Source: Psychroserpens sp. Hel_I_66
GTDB taxonomy: Bacteria > Bacteroidota > Bacteroidia > Flavobacteriales > Flavobacteriaceae
Reading direction: 5' to 3'
Assembly: GCF_000799465.1 (NCBI RefSeq)
Contig: NZ_JUGU01000001.1
Span: forward strand, 372,001-436,000
DNA: 64,000 nt
In this document: one piece after another, positions 26,226-34,279 of the stretch
Layout of the letters: the number at the start of each line of letters is the position of its first letter
Numbering within the stretch: the stretch's first letter is position 1
The notes under the pieces: model-generated
Seen by the model: the letters and a program-made list of their open reading frames with translations, nothing else
Database searches by the model: none
What the model was told of the DNA's origin: nothing
Program-made: the position numbers and the translations under genes

Positions 26226-26247
26226 ACTTTCAGAAAATATTGAAAGT
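26226..26247. promoter_or_regulatory. Candidate GbsR-type operator, site 2
   Basis: ACTTTCA, 8 bp, TGAAAGT. It is identical over all 22 bp to the site at 26550-26571 and shares the arms of the perfect palindrome at 27132-27153. It lies 15 bp before the ATG of the gene that starts at 26210. Confidence 0.7.
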
Positions 26248-26252
26248 AAGTT

Positions 26253-26531
26253 TTAAATTTTTTTGGTGTGAATCGTGTAGGTTAATAAAATCATCAAGCC
26301 AACTATTATAGCAAACTGCCATCCAAAAGGGTTGCCTTGCCAGATGAGAAAAAATAAACCAACAATTGCAAAATAGAGGTAGATTAATTTTTCCCTCGGA
26401 AATGCGATCACAAACAACACTGCTGCTAAAACTTGAAGAGCTCCTGTGAACATTAATCCATAACCTAGCCAGATTAAGAACAGGAGTGCGATGATATTAG
26501 TGACTTTTGAGATTTGTAATAGATTTTTCAT
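26253..26531 (-). CDS. Small membrane protein, family 1 paralogue behind operator 1
   Basis: A 92-residue protein with three membrane segments (KVTNIIALLFLIWLGYGLMF, LQVLAAVLFVIAF and YLYFAIVGLFFLIW, then a final hydrophobic stretch). It resembles the larger family 1 members in this cluster. A palindromic operator at 26550-26571 ends 18 bp before its ATG, and the regulator gene ends 55 bp upstream of that ATG. No recognised domain. Confidence 0.68.
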   Translation of the reverse strand: MKNLLQISKVTNIIALLFLIWLGYGLMFTGALQVLAAVLFVIAFPREKLIYLYFAIVGLFFLIWQGNPFGWQFAIIVGLMILLTYTIHTKKI

Positions 26532-26549
26532 AATTTGTGTTATTATAGA

Positions 26550-26571
26550 ACTTTCAGAAAATATTGAAAGT
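26550..26571. promoter_or_regulatory. Candidate GbsR-type operator, site 1
   Basis: ACTTTCA, 8 bp, TGAAAGT, identical to site 2. It lies between the regulator gene and the first membrane protein gene, 18 bp before the latter's ATG; TATAAT follows the palindrome on the - strand. The near-equal distances at sites 1 and 2 suggest a common promoter layout. Confidence 0.7.
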
Positions 26572-26586
26572 ATTTTCTAAATTTTT

Positions 26587-27090
26587 TTATTTTATAAGTT
26601 TTAATAAAGACTTAGTGATCCAGTTTTGTTTTTGGTTAACGAGTTTGTTAATCATATCATCTGCAGTTTCGGTTAAATCGTGAAGTGCTTTGGTTTGTTT
26701 AATGAGTTCTTTGGTTTTTTCTGTTCCGTCATCTTTAATAGAAGACACTTCTTTTAAAACTTTTATGACAGGTTGGATTTCTCTACGACTACGCTCTTTA
26801 GCAATCACTCTTGCTAATTCTTGAACGTCTTTTTCCGTAGTAAAATATTCTTTTCGTTCACCAGGAATGATTTCTTTGGTCACAATTCCCCAATCCATTA
26901 ACTGACGCAAATTCATACTCGTATTACCACGAGAAATTTTTAAATCTTCCATAATATCTTCCATAGATAATGGCTGTGTAGAGATAAAAAGCAACGCTTG
27001 TATTTGAGCCATCGCTTTATTGATTCCCCAAAGTGTACCTAAGCTTCCCCAAGTACTCACAAATTTTATTTTAGCTTCTTCGTAATTCAC
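26587..27090 (-). CDS. GbsR/MarR-type transcriptional regulator
   Basis: A 167-residue winged-helix protein of the GbsR branch of the MarR superfamily. The conserved opening is KFVSTWGSLGTLWGINKAMAQ. The helix-turn-helix is LSMEDIMEDLKISRGNTSMNLRQLMDWGIV and the wing is KEIIPGERKEYFTTE. The C-terminal half is a charged helix suited to dimer formation. The palindrome at 27132-27153 in front of its own promoter predicts autoregulation, and two further copies precede downstream genes. It heads the membrane protein cluster on the - strand. The ligand or signal is unknown. Confidence 0.88.
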   Translation of the reverse strand: MNYEEAKIKFVSTWGSLGTLWGINKAMAQIQALLFISTQPLSMEDIMEDLKISRGNTSMNLRQLMDWGIVTKEIIPGERKEYFTTEKDVQELARVIAKERSRREIQPVIKVLKEVSSIKDDGTEKTKELIKQTKALHDLTETADDMINKLVNQKQNWITKSLLKLIK

Positions 27091-27110
27091 GTTCGTTTTG
27101 TTTTACATGA

Positions 27111-27118
27111 CAAATATA
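27111..27118 (-). promoter_or_regulatory. Promoter of the GbsR-type regulator gene
   Basis: On the - strand, TATATTTG fits TAnnTTTG, with a TTG 18 bp upstream that lies inside the palindromic operator. The -33 region would therefore be covered by a bound regulator. The box is 20 bp before the ATG at 27090. Confidence 0.6.
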
Positions 27119-27131
27119 TTAAATATTTTAA

Positions 27132-27153
27132 ACTTTCAATAATTATTGAAAGT
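27132..27153. promoter_or_regulatory. Candidate GbsR-type operator, autoregulatory site (perfect palindrome)
   Basis: A perfect 22-bp palindrome with outer arms ACTTTCA and TGAAAGT and centre ATAATTAT. It overlaps the -33 region of the regulator's own promoter. Confidence 0.75.
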
Positions 27154-27165
27154 TTATTTTAAAAA

Positions 27166-27193
27166 TAAAACCGAAGAATTTAAACTTCGGTTT
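27166..27193 (-). terminator. Terminator after the M3 peptidase gene
   Basis: Arms AAAACCGAAG and CTTCGGTTTT enclose 8 nt. On the - strand the second arm runs into TTTTATTTTTA. It lies 7 bp past the peptidase stop and could act both ways. Confidence 0.8.
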
Positions 27194-27199
27194 TAATCA

Positions 27200-29236
27200 T
27201 TATGATTTCTCCATCAACCCAGCACGCTTTAACAAGGCATCTGGTCTTGGCTCTTTTCCTCTAAAACGTTTATACAATACCATTGGATCTTCAATACCAC
27301 CTTGTGAGAGTACATTGTCTTTAAATCTTTTAGCAACGTCTTTACTAAACACGCCTTCTTCTAAGAAGTACTCAAAAGCATCTGCATCTAAAACTTCCGC
27401 CCATTTATAACTGTAATAACCAGAACTGTATCCACCTTGAAAAATATGCGAAAAGGAGGTGCTCATGCAATTTTCAGCAACATCAGGATAAAGCTTAGTG
27501 TTTTCAAAAGCCTGTAACTCATGTGCTTTTACATCTTTAATTAAACTGGGATCTTGGCCATGCCACGACATATCTAAAAGCCCAAAACTAATTTGTCTTA
27601 ACGTTTGCATCCCTTCATGAAATGTTGCGGAAGCTTTTATCTTCTCAATAAGTTCCATTGGGATCACTTCTCCAGTCTCATAGTGGGTAGCAAATAACTC
27701 TAAAGCTTCTCTCTCGTAACACCAATTTTCTAAAACTTGTGATGGTAATTCAACAAAATCCCAAAATACACTTGTTCCCGATAAACTAGGGTAGGTTGTA
27801 TTGGCAAGCATACCATGTAATGCATGACCAAACTCATGAAACAATGTTGTCACCTCGTTAAAGGTTAGGAGTGAAGGCTTTGTTTTGGTTGGTTTTGTAA
27901 AGTTACAAACAATAGAAATATGTGGTCTATCATTAACTTCATTTTTAATATATTGTGGTTTGTAAACCGTCATCCAGGCACCATTTCTTTTTCCAGCTCG
28001 AGGAAAAAAGTCGGCATAGAAAATTGAAACCAGTTCACCTTTTGTATCGGTCACTTTATAGGTTAAAACATCTTTATGATATTTATCAATCGTATCAATT
28101 TCTTCAAATTTCAAATCATACAGGCGTTCTGCAATTGTAAAAGCACCATCAATTACATTCTCCAATTTGAAATACGGTTTCAACTGCTCATCATCTAAAC
28201 TGAACATTTTTTGTTTCAGTTTTTCGGCATAATAAGAACCGTCCCATTTTTGCAGTTGTTCAATGCCATCCAAGTCTTTTGCAAATTGCTCCAGATCTTC
28301 AAACTCATTTTTTGCAGCAGGCTTTGCTTTTTCTAAAAGTTCGTTCAAGAAATTCTCAACAGCATCTGGTGTTTTTGCCATTCGCTCTTCTAAAACAAAA
28401 TGTGCATGCGTTTTGTAGCCTAGCAAATTGGCACGTTCATGACGTAGTTTTGCAATTTGCAAAACATTATCCTTATTGTCTAATTTGTCATCTTTAAACG
28501 CCTTTGCACCTGCAGCAATGGAAAGTTTTTTTCTTAACTCACGATTTTCGGCATAGGTCATAAACGGGATATAGCTAGGATAATCTAAAGTAATCAACCA
28601 ACCGGTTTTATCTTTAGATTCTGCTAATTGTTGTGCAGCTTCCTTAGCACCTTCTGGTAGTCCAGCAAGATCTTCTTCGTTGGTGAGATGCATTTCAAAT
28701 TTGTTGGTTTCAGCTAAAACATTCTCGCCAAATTTGAGTTTCAATTGACTCAATTGTTTGTCGATCTCTCTAAGTCTGGTTTTCTTTTCTTCGGAAAGAT
28801 TAGCACCATTTCTTGAAAAGCCTTTGTATTTTTTATCTAGAAGCGTCTTTTGTTCTGTCGTTAAGTCTAGACTTGATTTTTGATCATAAACCGTTTTGAC
28901 ACGTTTGAAAAGGTCCTCATTGAGCGTAATGTCATTGCTGAATTCAGAAAGTAAAGGAGAAACCTCTTGCGCTATTTTTTGAATGGTATCATTCGTTTCG
29001 GCACTATTTAAATTAAAAAAAATGCTCGAGAGTCGGTCCAGTTCTTCTCCCGAAAAATCCAGGGATTCAATTGTATTTTGGAACGTTGGCTTTTCCGAAG
29101 AAGAAGTAATCGCATCAATTTCTGCTCTTGCTTTTTCAATCGCTTCTAAAAAAGCAGGCATATAATCTTCATCTTTTATTTTTGAAAAAGGTGCTGTATG
29201 GTAGGGTGTTTTGAATTTTGAATTTAGAATATTCAT
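27200..29236 (-). CDS. M3 family oligopeptidase / peptidyl-dipeptidase (Dcp-like)
   Basis: A 678-residue zinc peptidase with the motif LFHEFGHALHGM and the downstream glutamate in VFWDFVELPSQVLENW. The N-terminal helical region and the ending YSYKWAEVLDADAFEYF and VLYKRFRGKEP are typical of oligopeptidase A/Dcp proteins. There is no signal peptide, so it should act in the cytoplasm on short peptides from protein turnover or import. Its promoter may be one half of the palindromic box at 29343-29358, about 107 bp upstream. Confidence 0.92.
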   Translation of the reverse strand: MNILNSKFKTPYHTAPFSKIKDEDYMPAFLEAIEKARAEIDAITSSSEKPTFQNTIESLDFSGEELDRLSSIFFNLNSAETNDTIQKIAQEVSPLLSEFSNDITLNEDLFKRVKTVYDQKSSLDLTTEQKTLLDKKYKGFSRNGANLSEEKKTRLREIDKQLSQLKLKFGENVLAETNKFEMHLTNEEDLAGLPEGAKEAAQQLAESKDKTGWLITLDYPSYIPFMTYAENRELRKKLSIAAGAKAFKDDKLDNKDNVLQIAKLRHERANLLGYKTHAHFVLEERMAKTPDAVENFLNELLEKAKPAAKNEFEDLEQFAKDLDGIEQLQKWDGSYYAEKLKQKMFSLDDEQLKPYFKLENVIDGAFTIAERLYDLKFEEIDTIDKYHKDVLTYKVTDTKGELVSIFYADFFPRAGKRNGAWMTVYKPQYIKNEVNDRPHISIVCNFTKPTKTKPSLLTFNEVTTLFHEFGHALHGMLANTTYPSLSGTSVFWDFVELPSQVLENWCYEREALELFATHYETGEVIPMELIEKIKASATFHEGMQTLRQISFGLLDMSWHGQDPSLIKDVKAHELQAFENTKLYPDVAENCMSTSFSHIFQGGYSSGYYSYKWAEVLDADAFEYFLEEGVFSKDVAKRFKDNVLSQGGIEDPMVLYKRFRGKEPRPDALLKRAGLMEKS

Positions 29237-29342
29237 TTTATTTTTTGAAGTTTTAAATCGTGAATAGATTCAATTTAAGAATAGTTGAAATACTTGAAAA
29301 ATGATTAACGAAACCTTAAGAATTAAGTCTGTTAATATTCTC

Positions 29343-29437
29343 TAACTTTGCAAAGTTATTGGCTTGTTATCTACAAAAGTTAATAACATTGATTAATAGC
29401 TCTTAAGCCTCGTGTAAAAGCGAGGCTTATTTTATTT
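29343..29437 (+). ncRNA. Candidate small RNA with palindromic promoter and terminator
   Basis: TAACTTTG and its mirror CAAAGTTA form a perfect 16-bp palindrome (29343-29358), giving a -7 box on both strands. On the + strand about 45 bp follow, with a short hairpin (GTTAT / ATAAC). A terminator follows (AAGCCTCG, 8-nt loop, CGAGGCTT, 29405-29428), with a T-rich tail pointing to the + strand. No + gene lies upstream that this terminator would serve, and no open frame lies between. A transcript of roughly 75-90 nt is suggested. On the - strand the same box could start the peptidase mRNA. No -33 element is clear, so this is tentative. Confidence 0.4.
29405..29437 (+). terminator. Terminator upstream of the purE 3' end, + orientation
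   Basis: AAGCCTCG / CGAGGCTT hairpin with tail ATTTTATTTAG on the + strand. On the - strand the hairpin is followed by an A-rich sequence, so it is a weaker fit as the purE terminator. Confidence 0.65.
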
Positions 29438-29451
29438 AGTTTAAATCTTTT

Positions 29452-29934
29452 TTAGTTTAAATCTTTGGCAGACTCTATCACTTTTGTTTTTAAGCTTTCT
29501 TTATAGTTGATGATTGTTTTTAGAACATTCTCATTTGAAGATGCAATAATTTGAGTAGCTAAAATACCAGCATTTTTGGCACCATTTAAAGCTACTGTTG
29601 CAACCGGTACACCTCCGGGCATTTGTAAAATTGAGAGTATAGAATCCCAGCCATCTATAGAATTGCTGCTTTTTACAGGAACACCTATGACGGGTAGTGG
29701 CGATAAAGAAGCTACCATGCCTGGTAAATGTGCTGCACCTCCTGCACCTGCAATGATGACCTTGATGCCTCTAGTGTGTGCATTTTTACTAAAATCGAAT
29801 AATTTTTCTGGAGTACGATGTGCCGATACGATATCGACTTCAACTTCAATCTCAAATTCTTTTAGTATGTCTATGGCTTCTTGCATAACAGGAAGATCAC
29901 TTTTGCTTCCCATGATTACTGCTACTTTATTCAT
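29452..29934 (-). CDS. purE: N5-carboxyaminoimidazole ribonucleotide mutase
   Basis: A 160-residue class I PurE, which converts N5-CAIR to CAIR in purine synthesis. The motif GSKSDLPVMQEA at the N-terminus, SAHRTPEKL with the catalytic histidine, and AGAGGAAHLPGMVAS are all present. Usual length. It begins 2 bp after purK, its pathway partner, and the two are cotranscribed from the promoter near 31157. Confidence 0.96.
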   Translation of the reverse strand: MNKVAVIMGSKSDLPVMQEAIDILKEFEIEVEVDIVSAHRTPEKLFDFSKNAHTRGIKVIIAGAGGAAHLPGMVASLSPLPVIGVPVKSSNSIDGWDSILSILQMPGGVPVATVALNGAKNAGILATQIIASSNENVLKTIINYKESLKTKVIESAKDLN

Positions 29935-29936
29935 AA

Positions 29937-31094
29937 TTATTTACTTATAACTTTAATTGTTTTCTTTACCTCTTCTGCAATTCTTCGAGCCTCATTAATA
30001 TCGGTATTTACGATGGTGACATGTCCCATTTTACGAAATGGTCGTGTTTGTTTTTTTCCGTAGATATGTGGTTTTACACCCTCTAATTGCATAATTTTTT
30101 CAATATTCTCATAAATAACATCACCTGTATGACCTTCTGCGCCAACAAGATTAACCATTATTCCACCAACAGTGCTTTCGGTTTTTCCTAAAGGAAGATT
30201 CATGATTGCTCTAATGTGTTGCTCAAATTGGGAGGTATAGCTGGCTTCAATAGTTTGATGCCCAGAATTATGAGGTCTTGGTGCGACTTCATTTACTAAG
30301 ATCTCGTCACTTTCGGTTTGAAACATTTCTACAGCTAAAAGTCCCACGTGTTTAAATGCTTCGGAAACTTTAAGAGCCACAAGTTTTGCTTTTTCAGCAA
30401 CAGCTTGGTCAATACGGGCAGGACAGATCACATACTCTACTTGATTGGCTTCTGGATGAAATTCCATTTCTACGACCGGATACGTTTTAACCTCACCACT
30501 TGGGTTTCTCGCCACGATTACTGCCAGTTCATTTTTAAAAGCAACCAAATCCTCTGCAATACATTCGCCTTTCGGAAGGTTTTCTAAATCTGATAATTGC
30601 CTTACCATTTTTACTCCATTGCCATCGTAACCAAATTGGGCAGCTTTCCAAACGAACGGAAATTGCAGTCCGCCATTTTCTAAAGCATCTTCAATTTCCG
30701 ATAGATAAGCAAAACGCGTAAAGTTTGAGGTTGGGATATCGTGATCTCTATAAAATAATTTTTGTGTGGCTTTATTTTGAATAATGCGAAGGTTCTTTGA
30801 TGAAGGATAAACTTTTATGCCTTCTTTTTCAAGTCTTTCAAGCGCATCCACATTAACATTTTCAATCTCAAAGGTGAGCAGGTCTACTTGCTTCCCGAAG
30901 TTATAAACCACGTCAAAATCCATCAAGTCGCCCAATGTAAATTGATTGCACGCAATTTTGCATGGTGCTTCATCGCTTGCATCCATAACGTGGGTCGTAA
31001 TATCAAACTGTCGGGTGGTGTACAACATCATTTTACCAAGTTGACCACCACCAAGAATGCCAAGTTTAAAATTTGAGGAGAAATAATTTTTCAT
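29937..31094 (-). CDS. purK: N5-carboxyaminoimidazole ribonucleotide synthase
   Basis: A 385-residue ATP-grasp enzyme that carboxylates AIR using ATP and bicarbonate. GILGGGQLGKMM opens the protein, ATP-grasp blocks include FPFVWKAAQFGYDGNGVKMV, and the C-terminus carries EVAPRPHNSGHQTIEA and NLVGAEG. It leads the purK-purE operon. The promoter box at 31157-31164 lies 63 bp upstream. Confidence 0.96.
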   Translation of the reverse strand: MKNYFSSNFKLGILGGGQLGKMMLYTTRQFDITTHVMDASDEAPCKIACNQFTLGDLMDFDVVYNFGKQVDLLTFEIENVNVDALERLEKEGIKVYPSSKNLRIIQNKATQKLFYRDHDIPTSNFTRFAYLSEIEDALENGGLQFPFVWKAAQFGYDGNGVKMVRQLSDLENLPKGECIAEDLVAFKNELAVIVARNPSGEVKTYPVVEMEFHPEANQVEYVICPARIDQAVAEKAKLVALKVSEAFKHVGLLAVEMFQTESDEILVNEVAPRPHNSGHQTIEASYTSQFEQHIRAIMNLPLGKTESTVGGIMVNLVGAEGHTGDVIYENIEKIMQLEGVKPHIYGKKQTRPFRKMGHVTIVNTDINEARRIAEEVKKTIKVISK

Positions 31095-31156
31095 GTATCA
31101 AATAAGATTGGACGTTTCTAAAACGCTTTTTTGCAAAAATTTAGATATTTACCAGA

Positions 31157-31164
31157 CAAAAATA
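31157..31164 (-). promoter_or_regulatory. Bacteroidota -7 box for purK-purE
   Basis: On the - strand, TATTTTTG fits TAnnTTTG. It implies a leader of about 55 nt before the purK ATG. It diverges from the + box at 31229-31236. Confidence 0.5.
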
Positions 31165-31228
31165 CACTAATTATAAAACAATATTCTAAAATCATAATTC
31201 GAAAATCGGCAAACGTAAATCAAATGCT

Positions 31229-31236
31229 TATCTTTG
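31229..31236 (+). promoter_or_regulatory. Bacteroidota -7 box for the HPRT-adenylate kinase gene
   Basis: TATCTTTG fits TAnnTTTG, 21 bp before the GTG start at 31258. It sits in the divergent purine gap shared with purK. Confidence 0.55.
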
Positions 31237-31257
31237 GCTTTTTAAAACCAAAAACAG

Positions 31258-32367
31258 GTGATTAAACTACACGATTTATATTTTAAACCTTTTATTTCTG
31301 AACAGGAAGTTGATAAAACGGTGCAACGTTTGGTTGATGAGATTGTGGCAGATTTAAAAGATGAGATTCCTGTATTTGTAGGTATTTTAAATGGCTCATT
31401 TATGTTTGTGAGTGATTTTGTAAAAAAATACCCTAAACCCTGTGAAGTCACATTTATTAAATTGGCATCCTATGAAGGTTTGAAATCAACAGAGGATATT
31501 CAAAGATTGATTGGATTGACTCAGGATCTTACAGGTAGAAAAGTGGTGATTCTTGAAGATATCATAGATTCGGGAAAAACGTTAGAAGAAGTCCATCGTA
31601 TTTTTGAGAACGAAAATGTCGACGAACTAAAAATAGCGACTTTGTTTTACAAGCCAGAAGCGTATAAAAAAGATTATAAATTACATTATGTTGGGATTGA
31701 GATTCCTGATAAGTTCATTGTTGGTTATGGATTAGACTACGATGGATTAGGAAGGGATTTACCAGCAATTTATCAATTAAAAAACACACAACACATGACT
31801 AATTTAGTCCTATTTGGACCTCCAGGAGCAGGGAAGGGAACACAAGCCAATTTCTTAAAGGAAAAATATAATCTCGTACATATTTCAACAGGAGATGTAT
31901 TTCGTTTTAATATAAAAAATGAAACTGCTTTAGGAATGTTAGCAAAATCTTATATGGATAAGGGAGAATTAGTGCCAGATCAAGTAACGATTGACATGTT
32001 AAATGCAGAAGTTGAGAAAAATGCAGGTGCCAATGGATTTATATTTGACGGTTTTCCAAGAACAAACGCACAAGCAGAAGCATTAGACCAGTTAATGGAA
32101 CAAAAAGATTCTCAAATAAATGCAATGATCGCATTAGAGGTCGATGATGAGGTTTTAGTTGGACGTCTTTTAGAGCGAGGAAAAACCAGTGGAAGAAAAG
32201 ATGATGCAGATGAAACTATTATTAGAAATAGAATAACAGAATACTATAAAAAAACAGCAATATTAAAAGATTACTATCAAGCTCAAGATAAATATTTTGG
32301 AGTTGATGGTGTTGGCAGTATTGAAGGTATTACTGAGCGTTTGAATAAGGTAATTGATAAACTTTAG
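31258..32367 (+). CDS. Hypoxanthine phosphoribosyltransferase-adenylate kinase fusion
   Basis: A 369-residue single open frame joining two complete purine enzymes. Residues 1 to about 176 are an HPRT, with FVGILNGSFMF and the PRPP loop VVILEDIIDSGKTLEEV, which salvages hypoxanthine or guanine. Residues 180-369 are a full adenylate kinase: P-loop LFGPPGAGKGTQ, ISTGDVFRFNI, FIFDGFPRT, and GRLLERGKTSGRKDDADET with a short LID. The linker is only a few residues (LKNTQH). An internal ATG at 31795 sits exactly where a separate adk would begin, so both a fusion and free kinase might be made. Start is GTG at 31258. The gene diverges from purK-purE, so de novo and salvage genes share one gap. Confidence 0.92.
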   Translation: MIKLHDLYFKPFISEQEVDKTVQRLVDEIVADLKDEIPVFVGILNGSFMFVSDFVKKYPKPCEVTFIKLASYEGLKSTEDIQRLIGLTQDLTGRKVVILEDIIDSGKTLEEVHRIFENENVDELKIATLFYKPEAYKKDYKLHYVGIEIPDKFIVGYGLDYDGLGRDLPAIYQLKNTQHMTNLVLFGPPGAGKGTQANFLKEKYNLVHISTGDVFRFNIKNETALGMLAKSYMDKGELVPDQVTIDMLNAEVEKNAGANGFIFDGFPRTNAQAEALDQLMEQKDSQINAMIALEVDDEVLVGRLLERGKTSGRKDDADETIIRNRITEYYKKTAILKDYYQAQDKYFGVDGVGSIEGITERLNKVIDKL

Positions 32368-32409
32368 TTCCCACTAACTTGTGAATCTCATGATTTTTAA
32401 TTAACATAT

Positions 32410-32433
32410 GAAATTCAGTATATATTGAATTTC
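32410..32433 (+). repeat. Hairpin between the HPRT-adk fusion and obgE
   Basis: Arms GAAATTCA and TGAATTTC enclose GTATATAT. It lacks a T-run, so it is a weak terminator candidate or part of a composite intergenic repeat with the next hairpin. Confidence 0.5.
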
Positions 32434-32441
32434 AATTAACA

Positions 32442-32462
32442 AGATTCCCACTTTCGTGGGAA
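32442..32462 (+). repeat. Dispersed hairpin repeat TTCCyrC/GyrGGAA, copy 1
   Basis: AGATTCCCAC, TTTC, GTGGGAA. The reverse complement of the copy at 46450-46470 has the same frame (AGATTCC.., GGAA) with two stem pairs changed together. It ends 6 bp before the obgE ATG. Confidence 0.6.
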
Positions 32463-32468
32463 ATAAAT

Positions 32469-33467
32469 ATGACCGAAGGAAATTTTGTTGACTACGTAAA
32501 AATGCAAGTATCTTCTGGTAAGGGAGGTCAAGGTTCTGCACACTTACATCGTGAAAAGTACATAGAAAAAGGTGGTCCAGATGGAGGAGATGGTGGACGT
32601 GGAGGTCATATTATTATCCGCGGAAATTCTAACCTTTGGACGCTCCTGCATTTAAAATTCAAACGTCACGCACGAGCAGGTCATGGAGGTCACGGAAGTA
32701 AAAGTAGAAGTACAGGAGCAGATGGTGAAGATGTCTATTTAGATGTGCCATTAGGAACTGTAATTAAAGATACAGAAACCGAAGAAACACTTTTTGAAAT
32801 TACCGAAGAAGGTGAAGAACATATCGTTGCACAAGGTGGACGTGGCGGATTGGGAAACTGGCATTTTAAAAATTCCCGAAATCAAACACCACGTTACGCA
32901 CAACCTGGTGAAGATCTCGAAGAAAAGCGAGTAACGCTCGAACTCAAAATTCTTGCAGATGTAGGCTTAGTTGGTTTTCCTAATGCAGGAAAATCGACAT
33001 TGCTATCTGTAATTACCTCTGCAAAACCTAAAATTGCCGATTACGAGTTTACAACTCTAAAACCAAATTTAGGTATTGTTGAGTATCGTGATTTCCAGAC
33101 CTTTGTTATGGCAGATATTCCAGGGATTATTGAAGGTGCTGCAGAAGGTAAAGGCCTTGGTCACTACTTTTTGCGTCACATTGAGCGTAATTCCATCTTG
33201 CTTTTTCTTATTCCTGCAGATGCTAAGGATATTAGAAAACAATATGATATTTTACTGGATGAACTTAAGCGTTACAACCCAGAAATGTTGGATAAAGAGC
33301 GCATGATCGCTATCTCAAAAAGTGATATGCTCGATGAGGAACTGCAAACAGAAATGAAAGCTCAACTGGATAAGGAGCTTCCAATTAAATACATGTTTAT
33401 TTCTTCCGTAGCACAAAAAGGGATTACAGAGTTGAAGGACAAGCTTTGGAAGATGCTGAATGATTAA
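32469..33467 (+). CDS. obgE: Obg GTPase
   Basis: A 332-residue essential ribosome-associated GTPase. The glycine-rich Obg fold fills residues 1 to about 160 ([20 protein letters not shown] and [14 protein letters not shown]). The G domain follows with G1 [13 protein letters not shown]3 [16 protein letters not shown] and a G4-type block SKSDML. The C-terminal OCT extension of some homologues is absent. It acts in 50S assembly and stress control. It lies behind two hairpins in a 101-bp gap and ahead of intergenic repeat copy B. Confidence 0.95.
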   Translation: MTEGNFVDYVKMQVSSGKGGQGSAHLHREKYIEKGGPDGGDGGRGGHIIIRGNSNLWTLLHLKFKRHARAGHGGHGSKSRSTGADGEDVYLDVPLGTVIKDTETEETLFEITEEGEEHIVAQGGRGGLGNWHFKNSRNQTPRYAQPGEDLEEKRVTLELKILADVGLVGFPNAGKSTLLSVITSAKPKIADYEFTTLKPNLGIVEYRDFQTFVMADIPGIIEGAAEGKGLGHYFLRHIERNSILLFLIPADAKDIRKQYDILLDELKRYNPEMLDKERMIAISKSDMLDEELQTEMKAQLDKELPIKYMFISSVAQKGITELKDKLWKMLND

Positions 33468-33491
33468 AGTGTTGTTTCACTGGCGTGTCGA

Positions 33492-33600
33492 GGTGGACGT
33501 TACCCTTTTCCGTAGAAAAACTCCAAAGGGTCAGGCTCTCGTCAGTCGCTCTCTGCGAGGAGCTCCACAATGACTCCATCCTTAACGCACTTCTCAAGAA
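33492..33600 (+). repeat. Intergenic structured repeat, copy B
   Basis: It repeats the order of blocks seen at 1576-1697: GTTACCCTTT, a hairpin (CCCTTT / AAAGGG), TCAGGCT, a second imperfect hairpin (GTCA ... TGAC, 33541-33574), CCAC, CTCCATCCTTAACGC. The internal spacers are unrelated. It fills the gap after obgE. Confidence 0.55.
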
Positions 33601-33649
33601 AAACCAGTTATTATGGAATAATTTTTGCTACATTTAAAATAAAAAAGCA

Positions 33650-34174
33650 ATGAAAAATCTATATGTACTTTTAGCTGTAATCTTATTAACCTCCTGTTCT
33701 TCGATTAGGGTTAATTACGATTACGAGAAAACACGAGACTTTACCCAATACAAAACCTATAATTATTTTAGTGATGTCAATACAGGGATGAGCGAATTGG
33801 ATTCAAAACGCTTATTCAAAGCTTTTGATGATGCGATGCAGAGTAAAGGTTACGCTCTGTCCCAAACTCCAGATTTTTTAGTCGATATTAAAAGTGCGGA
33901 ATTTCAGCAAGCAAGAAATAACAATGTTGGAGTTGGCGTTGGTGGTGGAGGTCGTAATGCTGGTGGCGGAATTTCCATTGGGCTTCCATTAGGACAAAGT
34001 CAGTTAGGTAGAGAGATTGTGTTCGATTTTGTCGATGAAAGCAATAACCAATTGTTTTGGCAAGCCATTTCAGAATCCAATTATAAACCAAATGCTTCTC
34101 CCGAAAAGCGTGAAGCTAATTTTGTAGCTTTAGTAGAAAAAGTGCTAAAGGGCTTTCCGCCAGAAACGAAATAA
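33650..34174 (+). CDS. DUF4136 family lipoprotein
   Basis: A 174-residue lipoprotein; the signal ends LLTSCSS with a lipobox cysteine near residue 16. The fold pattern VNYDYEKTRDFTQYKTYNYF, a glycine-rich middle (NVGVGVGGGGRNAGGGISIG) and FDFVDESNNQLFWQAISE match DUF4136, whose function is unknown. It probably faces the periplasm. A terminator follows at 34246-34279. Confidence 0.82.
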   Translation: MKNLYVLLAVILLTSCSSIRVNYDYEKTRDFTQYKTYNYFSDVNTGMSELDSKRLFKAFDDAMQSKGYALSQTPDFLVDIKSAEFQQARNNNVGVGVGGGGRNAGGGISIGLPLGQSQLGREIVFDFVDESNNQLFWQAISESNYKPNASPEKREANFVALVEKVLKGFPPETK

Positions 34175-34211
34175 GATATCTCTGAAATCTAAAGATGGTT
34201 TGAAAAAATTA

Positions 34212-34227
34212 ATGTGAATATTCACAT
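34212..34227. repeat. Perfect 16-bp palindrome
   Basis: ATGTGAATATTCACAT lies between the DUF4136 stop and the terminator. It may be a protein-binding site or a chance AT-rich palindrome. Confidence 0.4.
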
Positions 34228-34245
34228 GAGTAAAAACACGTAAAA

Positions 34246-34279
34246 AAAAAGAAGAGACTATTATAAATCTCTTCTTTTT
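34246..34279. terminator. Two-way terminator between convergent genes
   Basis: Arms AAAAAGAAGAGA and TCTCTTCTTTTT enclose 10 nt, with T-runs on both strands. It serves the DUF4136 gene and perhaps the T9SS protein gene from the other side. Confidence 0.8.

Noticed and set aside
32368..32468. Riboswitch ahead of obgE
   Set aside because: The two hairpins are short, one belongs to a dispersed repeat family, and no known aptamer motif is visible.
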